64,000 nt of DNA from Streptomyces sp. NBC_01707 (GCF_041438805.1 NZ_CP109190.1:434001-498000), one strand, 5' to 3'. Counted from the stretch's first letter, positions 25,790 through 34,938 are shown. The notes: generated from the letters alone by a model not told the origin. Translations and numbers: made by a program.

Positions 25790-25951
25790 CCCCCACGACC
25801 TGTGGGCCTCGAAAAGTCGTCGTTGCACGTCACACGGCATATCGATGCTCGTTGATGAGACCGCCGAGGGCCGCGGAGCAAAGCGGGCTTCGGTCGTCGA
25901 GCTCGTGCACGATTGCAGGTTGGCCGTGAGGTACACGGCATACGGGGGAAC

Positions 25952-26381
25952 ATGCGTACACACATCATCGCGGCCATCCTGCTCGCCGCCGCCCCATCAC
26001 TCACCGCACCAGCTACGACGACGGGGACAGAGCGGCAGCCGATAAGAGCCGGATCGATACGATCGACCCCGCCGAAGACATGGCTTTCGGGAAGACGTAC
26101 ACCTTCGACGAGAACTGGACCGCGACCAGCAACGCGCCGCACGCCTGGGCGAGAGTCCCCGGCCCCGCCCGGAACCCGCCGCGCGCACCGACCTGCCCGC
26201 ACCCAGGCCGACGCAACGTCAGCCGCCCCAGCAACGCGACCCGTTGGAGCCCGCCGCGACCCGCAACTGCCGGCACTGCGACCAGCCGATCACCATCGTC
26301 GCGCTCCTGGCCACCCCCGAGGCCGCCCGCCCCGTCATCACCGGCCGCATCCCTGACGTGGTCCCGATGCGTCGCCCCTGA
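25952..26381 (+). pseudogene. Frameshifted lipoprotein gene and following relic
   Basis: ATG 25952 (ribosome site GGGGGA) gives the signal sequence MRTHIIAAILLAAAPSLTA. In the next frame the reading continues SYDDGDRAADKSRIDTIDP and MAFGKTYTFDENW. A normal lipobox LTAC|SYDD would be restored by one base, so the lipidated Cys was lost with a single-base deletion near 26011. From about 26150 a different frame reads ATRNCRHCDQPITIVALLAT, a C-x2-C stub ending at 26381 that may derive from another gene. Confidence 0.5.
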
Positions 26382-26408
26382 ACTCACCGGACGGCAAGGG
26401 CCCGCCGG

Positions 26409-27083
26409 TCACATCGACAGCTTCTCCCACTTCGCCTCCACGCTCCAGGCCGAAGTGCCGCGCGCGAAGTCCGCGAACACAGCGACGACCTGGTCCAGGT
26501 CGCGCAGCACACAGCGGTAGTGACGATCGGGCGAACCGTCACGGTGCTCGACTCCGAAACCTCCCGAGGCGACACCAGCCCGCGACCCGGTCCCGACCTG
26601 GACATACCGGTCCGGGCTCCCTTCCAGGATCACGAACCAGTTCTCCGCCGACAAGCGCCGCACCGCCCGCTCAACGGTCTCAGGATCCGGATCCTCCACC
26701 TGCAGTCCGACACACGACTGCAGCTGCAACGCGTCCGGCCCCCGCAGGCCAGGCGGGACATGGACCACCCCGGCCTGGGGATCGAAACAGACCAACCCGT
26801 GTTCACCCGCCAGTTCGACCACACGCGGAGCCACCTCTGCCACCCGGCCCCACGCCATCGGCATCAGCACGCTTTCCTCGGAGACGTCCAAGCCGGCCGA
26901 CCACGGCGAAACCGGATGCGGCACCTCGGGAAATTCGGCAACCAGGGCCCCATGGAACATCGCCACGGCCAGGCGCCCGACAGCCACTCCGGACCCGCCC
27001 TCGCACATCCGCCGATGCTTCTGCACAGCCTCCGCGCGCGACGGACGCGTCTGTTCGAACCACACTGCAAGATCAAAACTCAT
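26409..27083 (-). CDS. Uncharacterised cytosolic protein
   Basis: A 224-residue protein starting MSFDLAVWFEQTRPS. The start and overall pattern (SFDLAVW, then acidic helices, HGLVCFDPQAGVVHVPP, and YVQVGTG) resemble a family of cytosolic actinomycete proteins often found near toxins or as immunity-like genes, but I cannot name it firmly. No signal peptide or membrane segment is present. AGGGG precedes tandem ATGs (27086 and 27083). It stands alone between a pseudogene and an ISL3 relic. Confidence 0.7.
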   Translation of the reverse strand: MSFDLAVWFEQTRPSRAEAVQKHRRMCEGGSGVAVGRLAVAMFHGALVAEFPEVPHPVSPWSAGLDVSEESVLMPMAWGRVAEVAPRVVELAGEHGLVCFDPQAGVVHVPPGLRGPDALQLQSCVGLQVEDPDPETVERAVRRLSAENWFVILEGSPDRYVQVGTGSRAGVASGGFGVEHRDGSPDRHYRCVLRDLDQVVAVFADFARGTSAWSVEAKWEKLSM

Positions 27084-27233
27084 CATGCCCCTGCCCACCG
27101 GAGCCCGCCCCCGATCGCCGGTGATCCTAGGCGACACCGCCGACAGCACCAGAAACCTCCCGGAACACGCTCTTCGCTCCCCGCCTTCCCCTCACCCTTC
27201 AAAATCCAACAAGTGGAGGGGAGAGCACCTCCG

Positions 27234-27954
27234 GGGAAATTCACAGATCCTCATCAACGCTACGCGGCGGTGCAGGAACGGATCGCCGAGGGCAAGTCTC
27301 TGACGGCGATCAGCCGGGAATTGCGGCTGGACCACTCCACTGTGCGCCGCTTCGCCAGCGCCACCAGTACCGACGAGCTACTGTTCAAGGCTGCCGACCG
27401 GCAGTCGATCCTTGACGGGGACAAGTCCCACCTGCACCAATGCTGGAACGAGGGCTGTCATGACATCCCCCAGCTCCAGCTTCCCCGGGGATGTCCAGAC
27501 CGTCCGCCGCTACCTTCGGCAGGCGAAGGAAGGCGGATTTCCCGCGGTATCACGGCCTGCCCCACCGCCCCGCCGTGCGGTCCGATGGATCGCGACCAAC
27601 CCGGGACGCCTTTCTGCCGGCGACGCCCGAGAACTCAAGGAGGTCCGGGCCGTCTGCCCGCACCTCGGCGCCGCGGCCGGGCACGTCCGGGACTTCGCCG
27701 CCATGCTTCACGACCGACGGGGCGCTCTGCTGCCCGACTGGATGACGGGTGTCCTCGCCGATGGCCTACCAGCTCTGCACTCCCTGGTCACCGGCTTGCG
27801 CCGGGACCAGGACGCCGTCGTCGCGGGATTATCAAGCTCCCGGAGCTCAGGCCAGGTCGAAGGCCACGTCACGCGAATCAAGATCCTCAAGCGAAAGGGC
27901 CATGGCCGAGCCAACCTCGGCCTGCTCCGCAAACGGGTCCTTTCCACGACATGA
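27234..27954 (+). pseudogene. ISL3-family transposase, N-terminally truncated and frameshifted
   Basis: The first frame reads HQRYAAVQERIAEGKSLTAI, RELRLDHSTVRRFASA and LHQCWNEGC. After a shift near 27475 the second frame gives VQTVRRYLRQAKEGG, ELKEVRAVCPHLGAAAGHVR, LPALHSLVTGLRRDQDAV and GQVEGHVTRIKILKRKGHGR. These match the middle and C-terminus of ISL3 transposases, including the final Glu of the DDE set. The zinc-binding N-terminus is missing. Confidence 0.85.
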
Positions 27955-28142
27955 GTGCCGCGGCAGCGCCTCATTCACCCGTTCGGCCCGTTTGTGAGGC
28001 CGATGGAGCGGCCAGCCGCTAGCTTCAGGGCAGAGCCGGGACGTGTCGTTGGTGGAAGCGCGGTACCCCCTCAATTCGGTGCGCTGCCCCTCACTCTTCT
28101 CAGGATGCGTCCCCCAGCGGAGCTGGAGCAAGGAGACTTCTG

Positions 28143-29006
28143 ATGAAGGCATCCCCTACGCGACGGCGGTTCATCCCGATGGCGCTGATGGTGGCCACTG
28201 CCACCACTGCGACCATGGCTACAGCGTTCCCCGCGAACGGCGCTACGACAGTCGGGCATCCGGCTGCCCAGACGGTGGCCAGTCAGAACACGAAGCCCAC
28301 GGTGGTGCTGGTGCACGGGGCCTGGGCGGACACCTCGAGCTGGAACGGCGAGGTACAGATCCTGCGCCGCGCGGGCTATACGGTCCGTGCCATCGGGAAC
28401 CCGTTGCAGAACCTGACGACCGACGCACTCACGGTCAAGGACTTCCTCAAGAGCATCCCAGGGCCGATCGTGCTGGTGGGACACTCCTACGGCGGGTCGG
28501 TGATCACGAACGCTGCGGCAGGAGTGAGCAACGTCAAGGCACTCGTGTACGTAGATGCTGCCGCTCCGGCTGTCGGGGAGACCACGGCGCAGCTCAGCGG
28601 TGCGAAGTCCGCGCTGCAGCGTCCGGCTTCCCAGCTGTTCGACGCTGTGTCGTACGCGAACGCCCCTGCCAAGGCGTCCAACCTCTACCTCAAGAAGGAC
28701 GTATTCGTCACGAAGTTCGCCAGCAGTGTGCCACGCGAGCAGGCGATCAATCTGTGGGCCTCGCAGCGGGCCGCAACCACAGCGGCCTTCAGCACGCCCT
28801 CCAAGGCTGCGGCATGGAAGACGATCCCCTCCTGGTATTTCATCAGCAGCGGGGACCAGATCATCACGCCGGAGTCGGAGAAGAAGATGGCACGTCGCGC
28901 GGGGTCGAAGGTGACGATCTTCCCCGGCGGTTCTCATCTGACCCTGGTGTCCGATCCGGCTGCCGTGACCAAGGTCATCGAGTCGGCGATCGCGTCGGTG
29001 AAATGA
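28143..29006 (+). CDS. Secreted alpha/beta hydrolase
   Basis: A 287-residue protein. The signal peptide has an RRRF start and hydrophobic IPMALMVATATTATMA, cleavage near ANGA; the arginine run could be a weak Tat signal. The alpha/beta hydrolase fold follows: oxyanion HGAW at 58-61, nucleophile S115 in GHSYGG, acid near GDQIITPES and H in GGSHLTLVSDP. Closest in pattern to salicylate-esterase/methylesterase-like hydrolases. AGGAG precedes the ATG. A perfect 16-bp hairpin ends the unit. Confidence 0.88.
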   Translation: MKASPTRRRFIPMALMVATATTATMATAFPANGATTVGHPAAQTVASQNTKPTVVLVHGAWADTSSWNGEVQILRRAGYTVRAIGNPLQNLTTDALTVKDFLKSIPGPIVLVGHSYGGSVITNAAAGVSNVKALVYVDAAAPAVGETTAQLSGAKSALQRPASQLFDAVSYANAPAKASNLYLKKDVFVTKFASSVPREQAINLWASQRAATTAAFSTPSKAAAWKTIPSWYFISSGDQIITPESEKKMARRAGSKVTIFPGGSHLTLVSDPAAVTKVIESAIASVK

Positions 29007-29014
29007 CGTAGCGC

Positions 29015-29056
29015 AGTGTGGTGCTCACCGGCCGGCTCGGCGGTGAGCACCACACT
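29015..29056. terminator. Perfect 16-bp stem terminator
   Basis: AGTGTGGTGCTCACCG, loop GCCGGCTCGG, CGGTGAGCACCACACT, nine bases after the hydrolase stop. Such U-less GC hairpins are common terminators in Streptomyces. Confidence 0.8.
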
Positions 29057-29578
29057 GGCGGACCCAAGGCGTCAGCCTCTCCGCGCCCCGTGGCGCAGGG
29101 ACAGCGCCCACCAGCACGGCCAAAACCACCCCCCGACGACGAACACCCTCCGGTCCTGCGGTGCGATCCGCCCACCGTCCTGGCCGCCATCGTTCGCAGG
29201 CCCCACGTCCGCCGTCCGCGAGTCCTGGCGCGCGTCGCACCGGGCCGCCTCGAGGGCCGCCGCGATGGCGTCGGCGGTCATGCCCTTGGCGCGACGGCGC
29301 ACCACGCACCGGCCGACGCGGGCGGGTTCGACCGGCTCGCACGGCGCGGCAACCTGAGGGGCGAGTGGGCGGTGGGTACCGCCGTCGGGCGGCCAGATCC
29401 TGGACCCCTTCGGCCTCGCATACGTGGTGCGGACTCCGCGAGGGCAGACCGCCGCAGTGCGCTTACGCGGCCACCGAACGTATATGACTGAGCACGACAG
29501 TTGGCGAAGATGTGCACCGCAGTCGGACAGCCCGCTACGTCCGGATACCGCCGGGAGCGAGAGCCTGGCAAGCGCTGG
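29057..29578. other. Intergenic with a weak minus-strand coding trace
   Basis: About 520 bases. On the minus strand a reading ending at 29072 contains VVRRRAKGMTADAIAAALEA and is open further upstream with plausible composition, but it has no ribosome site or recognised family and may be a relic. Nothing firm on the plus strand. Confidence 0.35.
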
Positions 29579-29713
29579 CTAGTGTCCCGCGCCGGAAGTT
29601 CCTAGGTAGTTCCGGCTGGGGCTCGAAGGGCCAACACGCGCGGTCGGCGTCCAGCCCCTGGCCGCCAGGGGGCTGGACGGATCTACCGACGAATTACTGG
29701 CGCAGGACACTAG
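29579..29713. mobile_element. MITE-like element, copy 1
   Basis: A 131-bp body (29581-29711) with terminal inverted repeats AGTGTCCCGCGCC / GGCGCAGGACACT (12 of 13 paired), bracketed by CTAG formed at each border (29579-29582 and 29710-29713). Internal palindromes include CCGGAA...TTCCGG and a GTCCAGCCCC...GGGGCTGGAC hairpin. It has no coding capacity. Its right end lies nine bases before the ATG at 29723, contributing AGGG as a possible ribosome site. Copy 2 is in the same orientation at 30070. Confidence 0.85.
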
Positions 29714-29722
29714 GGTGCCGCA

Positions 29723-30073
29723 ATGAGGTTGCGCGGAGTGTTCATCGCATTTTTCCTGGTCCCGCTGGCGTGGGGGGTGATCACCCTGCTGAGGGCTGGG
29801 GCGGCCCACGGCGTCCCGGACTGCCCGGGGCTCCAGCTGGGCGAGGACGGCGAGGACCACCCCGGCCCCATGCGGCAGGGCCATACCTGCGCGCTCGACT
29901 ACAGCGTCCGCGGCGGCGATTCGACCGGCACAGCCACGTTCGACCAGCTCAAGTACGCCCAGGAGGTGAAGCGCGGCGACCTCCTGGGCCAGGGCCTGCT
30001 GTACACGCTGTACGGAACGGCGGGCGAGGCCGCCACCGTGATCGCCACCCGGAAGCGCGCCGACGGACGCTAG
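29723..30073 (+). CDS. Small membrane-anchored protein inside a MITE pair
   Basis: A 116-residue protein. One N-terminal hydrophobic segment (VFIAFFLVPLAWGVITLL) serves as signal anchor. The outer part has two cysteines (PDCPGLQL and HTCALDYSV) likely to form a disulphide, then FDQLKYAQEVKRGDLLGQG. The TAG stop is supplied by the CTAG border of MITE copy 2, and the ribosome site region by the end of copy 1. The original C-terminus may therefore have been different. No family is recognised; the next gene is also a membrane protein of unknown role. Confidence 0.65.
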   Translation: MRLRGVFIAFFLVPLAWGVITLLRAGAAHGVPDCPGLQLGEDGEDHPGPMRQGHTCALDYSVRGGDSTGTATFDQLKYAQEVKRGDLLGQGLLYTLYGTAGEAATVIATRKRADGR

Positions 30074-30205
30074 TGTCCCGCGCCGGAAGTTCCTAGGTAG
30101 TTCCGGCTGGGGCTCGAAGGGCCAACACGCGCGGTCGGCATCCAGCCCCCTGGCCGCCAGGGGGTTGGACGGATCTACCGACGAATTACTGGCGCAGGAC
30201 ACTAG
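30070..30205. mobile_element. MITE-like element, copy 2
   Basis: 132 bp (30072-30203), about 97% identical to copy 1, with one extra C in the CCCCC run and two substitutions. Same terminal repeats, same CTAG borders, same orientation. Its left border overlaps the stop codon of the gene between the copies. Confidence 0.85.
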
Positions 30206-30229
30206 CTTGAGGCCCGGGGCAGGCATGAC

Positions 30230-31192
30230 TCAGTGGCCCTGAGTGATCGCCTTTTCCCGCATCAGCCTTTCCAGCTCCGCGTTCGACACCGGGTGCAGCG
30301 TGTTCAGGAGGCGGCGCAGGCCGGGTTCGTCGAGGGACTGGCTGGTGACCTCGACCTCCGCGTCGTGATGGCGGCGGGTGAATGTGATGTCGCGGATGCC
30401 CCCGGGCAGACGGCGGATCATACGCATCTCGCCGTGCACGTCCACCGTGCAGGTCACACTCTTCTCGACGAGCTTGGGGCATCGTGGTGTCTGCGTGAGC
30501 GGTGGACGCATCACGAGTCCCACGTACCCCAACTCGTACCCCTCCCGGACAGGGTGGTATTCGACGCTGAAGTAGGCAGGCCCGACCACGGCACGGGACA
30601 ACCGCATTCCAGGCGGCGGATCGCCTAGATACAGCAGTTCCGGATGCTCCCGGTAGCGCGCGATTTCCGCCGCGTGCCGGCGCTGCTGTGCCTGCACCGG
30701 CCCGATGGATCCCCCGTAGACCACGCCGGCCGCCAGCGCAGCCACCGCCCCGAGCCGTACCCACCGGCTCGGCACGAAGAACGCCGCGGCAACGGCGTAC
30801 GGCACCCCTGTCAACGCGACCCGAGTGCCGACACTCCCCAAATCTACGTCCCCGCCGTAGGCGGACAGGCCCGCCAGGACGCCGAGCGTGCCGAGGACGA
30901 AGACCACCGCCGCCCAACCCAGCCGCCGGCCCACTGAGCCACACAGCGGCACCACGGTCCGTGCCGGTATGCCCGCCATGGCCAGCAGGCCCACCATCAG
31001 CGGCACACTCAAGGCAAGGACCGGCACCGCCGCCCCGGCACCCCCACCCCAGGCCGTCACCACCAACTCGAAGCCGAGCACAGGCATCGCTGCCGCCATC
31101 GCCGCCCAGACCAGGAAAAGATGCAGGGCCGTCAGCACCCCTCTGCCACTTGTCATTCCTGAGAGCCTGTCAGCCCGGCTCCTGACGCACAT
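30230..31192 (-). CDS. Membrane protein with C-terminal soluble domain
   Basis: A 320-residue protein with four to five hydrophobic helices in the first ~150 residues: ALHLFLVWAAMAAAMPVLGF, VPVLALSVPLMVGLLAMAG, WAAVVFVLGTLGVLAGL, GVPYAVAAAFFVP and VAALAAGVVYGG. A soluble ~165-residue tail follows (YFSVEYHPVREGYELGY, PKLVEKSVTCTVD, EVTSQSLDEPGLRRLL). I do not recognise the family. ATG 31192 is chosen because GGAGAACTC stands directly upstream; ATG 31156 is an alternative. It is convergent with the MITE-flanked gene. Confidence 0.75.
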   Translation of the reverse strand: MCVRSRADRLSGMTSGRGVLTALHLFLVWAAMAAAMPVLGFELVVTAWGGGAGAAVPVLALSVPLMVGLLAMAGIPARTVVPLCGSVGRRLGWAAVVFVLGTLGVLAGLSAYGGDVDLGSVGTRVALTGVPYAVAAAFFVPSRWVRLGAVAALAAGVVYGGSIGPVQAQQRRHAAEIARYREHPELLYLGDPPPGMRLSRAVVGPAYFSVEYHPVREGYELGYVGLVMRPPLTQTPRCPKLVEKSVTCTVDVHGEMRMIRRLPGGIRDITFTRRHHDAEVEVTSQSLDEPGLRRLLNTLHPVSNAELERLMREKAITQGH

Positions 31193-31597
31193 GAGTTCTC
31201 CTACTCAGTACGTCCTCTCCCGCCCTCCGCCGGCGGAATCAACCTGCCGGCAAGGCAAGTAATGCTGCAAATCACCGGCCAGAAATGTACTCACTCTGCA
31301 CTCGATGGCTGATCGCCGCTGCGGCAGGCCTGCAGCACAGCAGCGGCCGCCGCCCCTTGCCAGAGCGATGACGTGGCCGTTCACTACCCCCGGGACACGA
31401 CAGTCCAGACCCGCCGTCTCGGTGACGTTCCGCGCCGTGAACATCGCGACCGACCACAGTATGTGGGTCGACGGCTTAAGGGATGGGAGCTGGGGCGGTC
31501 TGCCCTGGGCAGGGATGAATTCCGGCATCCATGGATGCCAACAACGTCCCCGAATCGGGCTCACAGCAGGACCGGTTCACGGGCGCACAGGGTTGGC
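31193..31597. other. Intergenic, nothing identified
   Basis: About 400 bases between two minus-strand genes. No ribosome site is coupled to a plausible frame. Promoter DNA for the 30230-31192 gene is expected next to 31193. Confidence 0.45.
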
Positions 31598-32242
31598 TCA
31601 GCTGGAGACAGGAGTGCGGGACAGGGCGGTGCGCAGCGCGAAGGCTCCGAGCAAACCACCTGCCGTGAACCGCTGTGCGGTCATGGCGCGGGGCCGGGCG
31701 GCCAGAAACCCCGACACCCGTGCTGCGCTCAGCATGATCAGAGCGTTCACGGAGATCCCCACGATGATCTGCACACCACCGAGTTGGAGCAGTTGTCCCC
31801 AGGCCGGACCTGCCTGCGGGTCCAAGAACTGGGGCAGTAGGGCGGCATACATAAGCGCGATCTTGGGGTTGAGTAGGTTGGTCAGCAGCCCCATCGAGAA
31901 CAGGCGGGCGTCGGAGACCGGAGGCAGGTCCTGGGCCGGAGCGAAGGGCGAGCGGCCCCCGGGCTTGAGCATGCCCCACGCGAGGTAGCCCAGGTAGGCG
32001 GCCCCAGCAAGCTTGACCACCGTGAACGCCACCGGCACGGCGGCGAACAACGCGGACAGTCCAGCAGCCGCGGCCAGCAGATAGCACACGAATCCCATAG
32101 CGGTCCCACTGAGGCTGACCAGGCCCGCCCTGCGGCCTTGGGTGATCGCGCGGGAGGCGAGGTGGATCATGTTCGGTCCCGGAGTCAGGGCCATGCCCAG
32201 TTCGACCAGGGCCACTCCTCCGATTGCCGCCAGAGTGATCAC
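31598..32242 (-). CDS. LysE/RhtB-family amino-acid exporter
   Basis: A 214-residue protein with about six membrane helices and family signatures: ALTPGPNMIHLASRAITQGRR near residue 19, then AAYLGYLAWGML and GLLTNLLNPKIALMYAALLP. LysE-type proteins export basic or hydrophobic amino acids or related metabolites in exchange for protons. AGGAGGTCGACC precedes the GTG start. It stands alone; no LysG-type regulator is adjacent. Confidence 0.9.
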   Translation of the reverse strand: MITLAAIGGVALVELGMALTPGPNMIHLASRAITQGRRAGLVSLSGTAMGFVCYLLAAAAGLSALFAAVPVAFTVVKLAGAAYLGYLAWGMLKPGGRSPFAPAQDLPPVSDARLFSMGLLTNLLNPKIALMYAALLPQFLDPQAGPAWGQLLQLGGVQIIVGISVNALIMLSAARVSGFLAARPRAMTAQRFTAGGLLGAFALRTALSRTPVSS

Positions 32243-32409
32243 CGGTCGACCTCCTGGTCGTTCGTCGGGTACCTGGTACCCGGAGTAGGGCGTCGCCCGG
32301 CTGCAACGGACGGGTGCGACGCATCAGCAGCGCCTTCCTTCGCCTACTGCAGGATACGGCCTTGCCGCTCGGCATCTCCACGCGCGGCGGCCAACACAGG
32401 CCTCCAGGC

Positions 32410-32657
32410 CCGGCCCGAGGCGCATGTCGGTGCCGAGAACTCCGCACACCTGTACTTCAGCAACGGCGAGCACCGCTGCCGCTATCCGGTCCCGCACCTG
32501 GCCGGTGTGATGGCGTGTACAGCGGTGGAGACGCTACTGGAGCCGCCTCCCCGATCTGGTGCTCGCCGTCGAACCGTCGGAGCTGACCTGGCGTCCGTCG
32601 ATCTGGATGCGGGGGCTGACGTCCCTGCCGGTGCGATTCACCCCGTCGATGCACTGA
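32410..32657 (+). pseudogene. Cytochrome P450 C-terminal stub
   Basis: The reading GAENSAHLYFSNGEHRCRYP holds the haem-ligand region (canonical FG.GxHxCP, with the invariant Cys present). It continues LAGVMACTAVETLL, then after a frameshift near 32543 LPDLVLAVEPSELTWRPSIW and LTSLPVRFTPSMH to a stop at 32657. Everything before the haem loop is gone. It lies tail-to-tail with an intact but different P450. Confidence 0.75.
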
Positions 32658-32729
32658 TCACGCTCTTCGCGTGCCGGGCGCGGGATTGCCCGGCACGCGA
32701 AGGGGGTGGGCGCGACGACCGGTATGCGT

Positions 32730-33956
32730 TCAGCCGGTGACCGGGGTGAAACGCACCGGCAGCGACTGCGGGCCGCGGGTGAAGACGCCGTGTTCACGCG
32801 GGTCGAAGCCGTCGGCGAGACGGAGGTCGGGCATGGCGTCGAGCAGCTGGTTCACACCGATTTCGACCTCTGCCTTGGCCAGCAGCGCGCCGACGCAGAA
32901 GTGCCGGCCGAGCGCGAAGGCCAGATGGTCGGCCGCGGCCGAGAACGCCGAGGTGGTGGTGAGGTCGTCCCGGAAGATGTCGAACCGGTCGGGCTCACGG
33001 TAGCGGCGCTCGTCCCGGTTGGCGGCTCCGATGAGGCAGGTCACCGTGGCGCCCTGCGGGATGGTGCCGCCGCTGACCTCGACGTCGGTGGCCGACTGCC
33101 TCATGATCATGTGGACCGGCGGGGTGTAGCGAAGGGTCTCCGCGAAGGCAGCGGCTATCAGGCTCCGGTCCTCACGGACCGCGGCAAGTTGCTCAGGGTG
33201 CTGCAGCAGGTTGGCCAGGATGCTGGCGATCGCCTTGTCGGTGGTCTCACCCCCGGCGGCCAGCAGAAGGCTGCAGAACGCCTTGATGTCCTCGTCGCTC
33301 ATTCGGACGCCGTCGACCTCGGCGGCACACAGGCTCGACAGCAGGTCGTCACCGAGGTTGTCACGCCGCTCGCGGATGATCGGGATCATGTACTCGGCGA
33401 ACTCCACACGCGTGCGCTCGCCGGCATCGGTCACCTCGGCATCTCCGGAGAGGTTGCCGAGGAACGCGATCACCGTGGTGTACCAGCGGTGGAACCGCGC
33501 GTGGTCGGCCTTGTCCAGACCCAGCATGTCCGCGATGACGTTGACCGGAAACCGGGTCGCGTAGTCGCTGACGATGTCGGCCGCGCCGGAGTGCCGGAAG
33601 GCATCGATGAGTTCACGCGAGTTGCGCTCGATGACGGGCAGGAACTTCTCCTGGAGGTCGCTGCCGCGGAACGCGGGCGCGACGAGCGCGCGGCGCACCG
33701 CGTGTTCCCGGCCGCTGAGCTGAAGGATCGTCTTGCCGTGGACGGGCTCCAGCTGCCAGTTGTAGTTGTCGGTGGTGAACTCGGACTGTTTGTCCTTGAA
33801 GACTCGTTCGACGTCGTCGTAGCGGGAGATGATGTAACTCTGCGTGGCCTCGTGCCAGATCAGCGGTTCCTTCTCGCGCATCGCCGCGTATGCGGCATAG
33901 GGATCCGTCGCGAACTCGGGCGAGAGGATGTCGGACACCTGGGGGGCAGTGGACAC
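32730..33956 (-). CDS. Cytochrome P450
   Basis: A complete 408-residue soluble bacterial P450. The I-helix oxygen-binding motif AGGETT is at 234-239, the K-helix E-T-L-R at 273-276, and the haem loop FALGRHFCVG at 347-356 with Cys354 as iron ligand. The haem loop uses FALG where FGxG is usual. The substrate is unknown; no ferredoxin, cyclase or other biosynthetic partner is adjacent, so redox partners must come from elsewhere. AAGGAG lies four bases before the GTG start. The upstream region (33957-34150) is AT-rich for this genome and likely carries the promoter. Confidence 0.92.
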   Translation of the reverse strand: MSTAPQVSDILSPEFATDPYAAYAAMREKEPLIWHEATQSYIISRYDDVERVFKDKQSEFTTDNYNWQLEPVHGKTILQLSGREHAVRRALVAPAFRGSDLQEKFLPVIERNSRELIDAFRHSGAADIVSDYATRFPVNVIADMLGLDKADHARFHRWYTTVIAFLGNLSGDAEVTDAGERTRVEFAEYMIPIIRERRDNLGDDLLSSLCAAEVDGVRMSDEDIKAFCSLLLAAGGETTDKAIASILANLLQHPEQLAAVREDRSLIAAAFAETLRYTPPVHMIMRQSATDVEVSGGTIPQGATVTCLIGAANRDERRYREPDRFDIFRDDLTTTSAFSAAADHLAFALGRHFCVGALLAKAEVEIGVNQLLDAMPDLRLADGFDPREHGVFTRGPQSLPVRFTPVTG

Positions 33957-34236
33957 GGGACTCCTTGAGGTAGATGCGCATCGTCACAGTGCAGGTTAAT
34001 GATCTTTCGTTGGCTCAAACAGTGTGCCGTACAACGAAGTTGAGCGCCCGACAGACAATGCATTCACAACAACGAGGTCGACGCGCGGACGGGCACTCGG
34101 CCTCGGGGCAGGAGCCGGGACAGAATCGCCCTGACGCCTACCGGATCCGTGCAGGCCGCTCGTGCCCCCGGTGAGCGGACTCCCGGTTCCACCGATGGAC
34201 CGTCACGAAAAATCGCGGCCAACGGCTGTACCGCAA

Positions 34237-34365
34237 TCCCCGGTGGATCAGCGCGCGGCGTCAGATGCGGTGGATCGCGAGGTGGAGGGGGGTCCTCAGA
34301 CTGGGCGTATTCGGGCGTTCCGACAACGCGGCGAAGTGCCGTAGCTGTCGTCGCGCGCCCGCCAA
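34237..34365. repeat. Dispersed repeat, copy 2 (partner at 7939-8070)
   Basis: Aligns with the copy at 7.9 kb. Its right end merges with the IS5-type transposase 3' remnant that begins at 34354, which suggests that both copies descend from sequence associated with that element. Confidence 0.6.
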
Positions 34366-34512
34366 CGCTGCTTCGTCGAGCGCGCCTTCGCCCACCTGCA
34401 TTGGTTCCACCGCCTGCGGATCCGCTGGGAGATCCGCGACGGCATCCACGAAGCCATCCTCACCCTCGGATGCGCACTCATCTGCTGGCGACGACTCAAT
34501 GCACTTCGCTGA
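34354..34512 (+). pseudogene. IS5-type transposase, C-terminal 52 codons
   Basis: The reading CFVERAFAHLHWFHRLRIRW, then GCALICWRRL and a TGA stop, is the end of an IS5-group transposase (canonical W.VERAFAHLH.FRRLR.RWE), including the last catalytic Glu. All upstream parts are missing. It differs from the intact IS5 transposase at 22 kb. Confidence 0.8.
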
Positions 34513-34599
34513 CGGTGTGTCGGGGACACAGGCCGCCTAAGCTTGTCATTGAACGTGCGCGCTGCCACTTCGTCGAGCAGGTGGGCTGGGGGACCTGAC

Positions 34600-34938
34600 A
34601 TGCTTCACGGCATGGAGTCCGGGAAGAGTCCCGAGAAAAGTCCGTTGTGCCTGGCGGATGTCTGCCCTGATCTCGTTGGCGAGATAGTTGCCCTGCTGCG
34701 GGACTCACATCCGGGAGACCCGATCGCGGACTCGATCTCGAGCCTTCCCTTTCACGGGATCTGCCGCAACTACGTGTTGACGGCTCCAGAGGGGACGCCC
34801 TCGCCGTGGGTCATCGCGCTGGAGCGTGAAGAAGACACGCTGTTCCTGCTGGGTGTTGATCGGTCTCGGTCTGAAGTCACGTGGGTTGATGTAGTGGACG
34901 GGCGAGATCCGCCTGCTGCATTATCGCGTCAGTCCTGA
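34600..34938 (+). CDS. Uncharacterised small acidic protein
   Basis: A 112-residue protein, possibly starting at the second Met (MESGKSPEKSPLCLADVCPD). An amphipathic helix LVGEIVALLRDS precedes a strand-rich part (CRNYVLTAPEGTPSPWVIAL, TLFLLGVD, EVTWVDVVDG). GGGGA precedes ATG 34600. No family is recognised; the layout resembles small cytosolic immunity-like proteins, but this is not established. Confidence 0.5.
   Translation: MLHGMESGKSPEKSPLCLADVCPDLVGEIVALLRDSHPGDPIADSISSLPFHGICRNYVLTAPEGTPSPWVIALEREEDTLFLLGVDRSRSEVTWVDVVDGRDPPAALSRQS

Noticed and set aside
26520..28022. A 500-codon open frame on the plus strand
   Set aside because: Its first half is the antisense of the 26409-27083 gene and is Pro/Arg/His-rich; only the ISL3 portion after 27234 is meaningful.
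29579..30205. CRISPR or integron attC array reading of the two repeats
   Set aside because: Only two copies, with transposon-type terminal inverted repeats and CTAG borders; no cas or integrase gene.
32730..33956. Biosynthetic gene cluster around the P450
   Set aside because: No synthase, cyclase, ferredoxin or tailoring partner lies within 10 kb on either side.
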